Positions 62,045 to 64,000 of a stretch of DNA of 64,000 bases are shown here, piece by piece (position 1 is the first letter of the stretch; every line of letters starts with the position of its first letter). The position numbers and the translations under genes were made by a program. The notes under the pieces were generated by a model. That model worked only from the letters and a program-made list of their open reading frames with translations. It was not told the origin of the DNA and made no database searches. Source of the stretch: Cerrena zonata (taxonomy: Eukaryota; Basidiomycota; Agaricomycetes; Polyporales; Cerrenaceae); NCBI GenBank assembly GCA_038087015.1, contig JASBNA010000078.1:124001-188000 (forward strand), given 5' to 3'.

Positions 62045-62225
62045 TATGAGAGACGATGATATAGAGAATTATTATAACACGGGCACGAGAGTCAGAGGTC
62101 TGTGTTTGAAGTGGTTCGCGTCACTCTCGATCACAGTCCGGAACGAGCTTGCGCGCCTTTACTCGGTACCTCTTCCCTTCACTCCATATTTTTCCCATTT
62201 CTGCCTGTAAGATCAAGAAAGCAAG
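62045..62225. promoter_or_regulatory. Bidirectional promoter of EMC2 and FOL1
   Basis: Only 181 bases separate the divergent start codons, so both promoters overlap here. The FOL1 side is pyrimidine-rich (CCTCTTCCCTTCACTCC). I see no clear TATA box. Confidence 0.5.
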
Positions 62226-64000
62226 ATGGGTAGTTCTGCGTAAGTGATGCTATGGCACACCTAGTTTGTTTCATTTACCTATTTTATTATGAAGCCAGGC
62301 CTGGCACAGATGTCATTCGAATCAAAAACCTCCATCAAATGGCCTCCTTCACAGATGGCGCGCAATGGGAGTCCCCTAGTGCTAAAGTACAACCTGTGAA
62401 TATCACGCTAGAAATCAAGCATGATATCGCTCGCACTGCGGAGACTGATGACTTGACCCATTCTATTAACTATTCTTCAGTTTCCAAAACCATTAGTACA
62501 AGTTGCCAAGTCACAGACTTTGATTCTTTAGAGTCTTTGTTTGACTACGCTCGAGACAGGACCTTCGAGGAGCACGACGATGTTCATCATATTCATCTCG
62601 AGATACAAAGGCCTAGAGGGTTATTGTATCCTGCAACCACTGCGATTCAAGCTGAAGCGAGGAGAAGCGCAGACGCTCCTTCTGTGGAGCAGCTCTCGAT
62701 TTCCAACTTGGAAATACGTACCATCATCGGCATAAACGACTGTGAGCGGGAGGAGACACAACTTGTGCGGTTCGATCTCATATTTCACCGAAGAAGTCGC
62801 CCTACATCTGTATTTCCCTTTCGGAACTTGGAACGAAGCATCCGAAACGTAGGTTCTACAATTTGTTATAACACTCTATCTTCCTAAACACTGGAGTATT
62901 AAAATTGTGCTCAGGATGTAACGAAATCATCCTATCTTACGCTAGAGGCCCTAGCTTCACATGTCGCACGTCTGAGTCTTGAGTTCCTTCAAGACCATTG
63001 TGACTCTGTGACAGTCAAGGCGTCGAAGTACAGTGCCTTAGTCTGCGCTGAAGGCCCCGAAGTTGAAATCACCCGTTCACTCAAAGATGGCTCCTTGGCT
63101 CCCCACTACTCTGGTGGAATTGTTTATAAAACTCCTGTCGTTACGACTTTGAACTCCGTAGAACCGCCTCCAACAGCCTCAGCTACAGCTACAGCTACAG
63201 GTCTATCGACTTCGGATGAATCAAAACATCTAGCCGCTCTAGCTATTGGCTCCAACCTCGGTGATAGCTTTTACAACATCGAACTCGCACTCCGACTTTT
63301 GGAGACCCCTGGCGTGCATTATAACCGCCTGCCCGAAGGTGCTAACATCACCATCGTAGACACAAGCTTCATGTACGAAACCGAACCCATGTATGTTACT
63401 GACCAACCAAAATTCGTTAACTGCGCATGCTTGGTCCGTGTCTCACTAATGTTGTGCTTGCTTCCCACTCATGATCGGAACAGATTGAGACCACACTCTC
63501 GCCTCTGGAGCTACTGAACCTGTTGAAACAGATCGAATCGATAGTTGGAAGAGTAGCGTCGTTCCGTAATGGTCCTCGAGCGATTGACCTGGATATTCTA
63601 TTGTTTGACTCGAAAATCCTCGATACTCGCCCACTAGACGAGAGGGTCTCCGACGATTTGGAAGGACATCTAGTCATCCCACATCCGAAGATGTTGGAAC
63701 GGGAATTTGTTCTTCGTCCACTGAACGAGTTGCGTTACCTATATATACATTGCGATTGTTTACTAACAAGACCGTTCCAGTATGATTCCAGACTGTATTC
63801 ATCCAGTGGCCAAACTCAAAGTCCAAGATCTTCTATCGGACGTAGTTTCGAAGCAGACAGAGCCACAGGTTATGCACAAAGTCTCTCCCTTCCCTCAGTA
63901 CCCTCTCGGACAAGTCTCCAAGAAAGTTGACCCACAACTACCCAACCTACCTGCTGTTCCATCAACGTCGAAATGCTGGACGTTCCCCATTTCTCCATCA
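62226..64000 (+). CDS. FOL1: Folate biosynthesis trifunctional enzyme FOL1 (3' end beyond window)
   Basis: The fungal protein combines dihydroneopterin aldolase (DHNA), hydroxymethyl-dihydropterin pyrophosphokinase (HPPK) and dihydropteroate synthase. Exon 1 is 14 nt (62226..62239), exon 2 is 62299..62848 and exon 3 starts at 62915. Two FolB-like halves are visible: DVIRIKNLHQMA onward and LEIRTIIGINDCEREETQLV with LALASHVAR-like helices, as in other fungal FOL1 proteins. HPPK follows: AALAIGSNLGDSFYNIELAL, VDTSFMYETEPMYV and the signature GPRAIDLDILLFD, then LVIPHPKMLEREFVLRPLNE. The window ends in the linker before the synthase domain (CWTFPISPS). The ATP and pterin contact motifs look intact. 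The DHPS part, a sulfonamide target in other organisms, is not in the window. Confidence 0.92.

Noticed and set aside
1..64000. CRISPR arrays, insertion sequences, LTR pairs or transposase/reverse transcriptase ORFs
   Set aside because: No regularly spaced repeat, long terminal repeat or catalytic motif of these elements was seen by eye. Small or very old elements could be missed.

Overview
The window is nuclear DNA of a mushroom-type basidiomycete (Agaricomycetes). The evidence is gene structure and content. Nearly every gene is cut by 50-65 nt GT-AG introns, genes sit on both strands with short spacers, and families typical of agaric genomes are present: an F-box protein with C-terminal zinc-finger-like motifs, an HsbA-like secreted protein, a GH71 alpha-1,3-glucanase, large Ser/Pro-rich coiled-coil proteins and divergent protein kinases. 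Species cannot be told from the sequence. I recognise 20 protein genes and one small nucleolar RNA. No transposon ORF, CRISPR array or convincing tRNA was found.

Layout. 1-3.9 kb: 3' part of a single-pass membrane protein with a long Ser/Pro tail, then an acyl-protein-thioesterase-like hydrolase. 3.9-8.5 kb: a gene-poor stretch. 8.5-25 kb: a large Ser/Pro-rich coiled-coil protein, the cohesin subunit Scc3/STAG (minus), an atypical kinase, and a second coiled-coil Ser/Pro protein (minus). 26.7-31.2 kb: compact small genes, namely a multi-pass membrane protein, URM1, RCF1/HIG1 and ISD11. 31.9-38.4 kb: a second atypical kinase, exopolyphosphatase PPX1 and an FMN-dependent 2-hydroxyacid dehydrogenase. 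39.2-47.6 kb: a giant UvrD-family helicase (minus) whose N-terminus resembles a RelE/ParE fold. 48.6-53.3 kb: an aryl-alcohol-dehydrogenase-type aldo/keto reductase and an F-box protein. 53.3-55.8 kb: gene-free, with a cluster of TGCACCC words. 55.8-64 kb: HsbA-like protein, GH71 glucanase, ribosomal protein S30 with a box C/D snoRNA in its last intron, EMC2, and the folate enzyme FOL1, which runs off the end.

Functional links. URM1 and ISD11 lie 2-3 kb apart and both belong to the Nfs1 sulfur-transfer pathway (tRNA thiolation and Fe-S cluster assembly), and RCF1 between them is mitochondrial. HsbA and GH71 are adjacent secreted, surface- or wall-related products. EMC2/FOL1, URM1/membrane protein, STAG/kinase 1 and ISD11/kinase 2 are head-to-head pairs with shared promoter spacers.

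Most notable points: (1) the S30 intron carries a C/D snoRNA with two guides, 11 and 15 nt, complementary to the 25S rRNA sites served by yeast snR60; (2) the helicase joins a RelE-like module to UvrD motors and contains a 13-nt exon; (3) the cohesin gene can only be read with at least four single-base shifts, all in the same direction; (4) both kinases have altered catalytic motifs.
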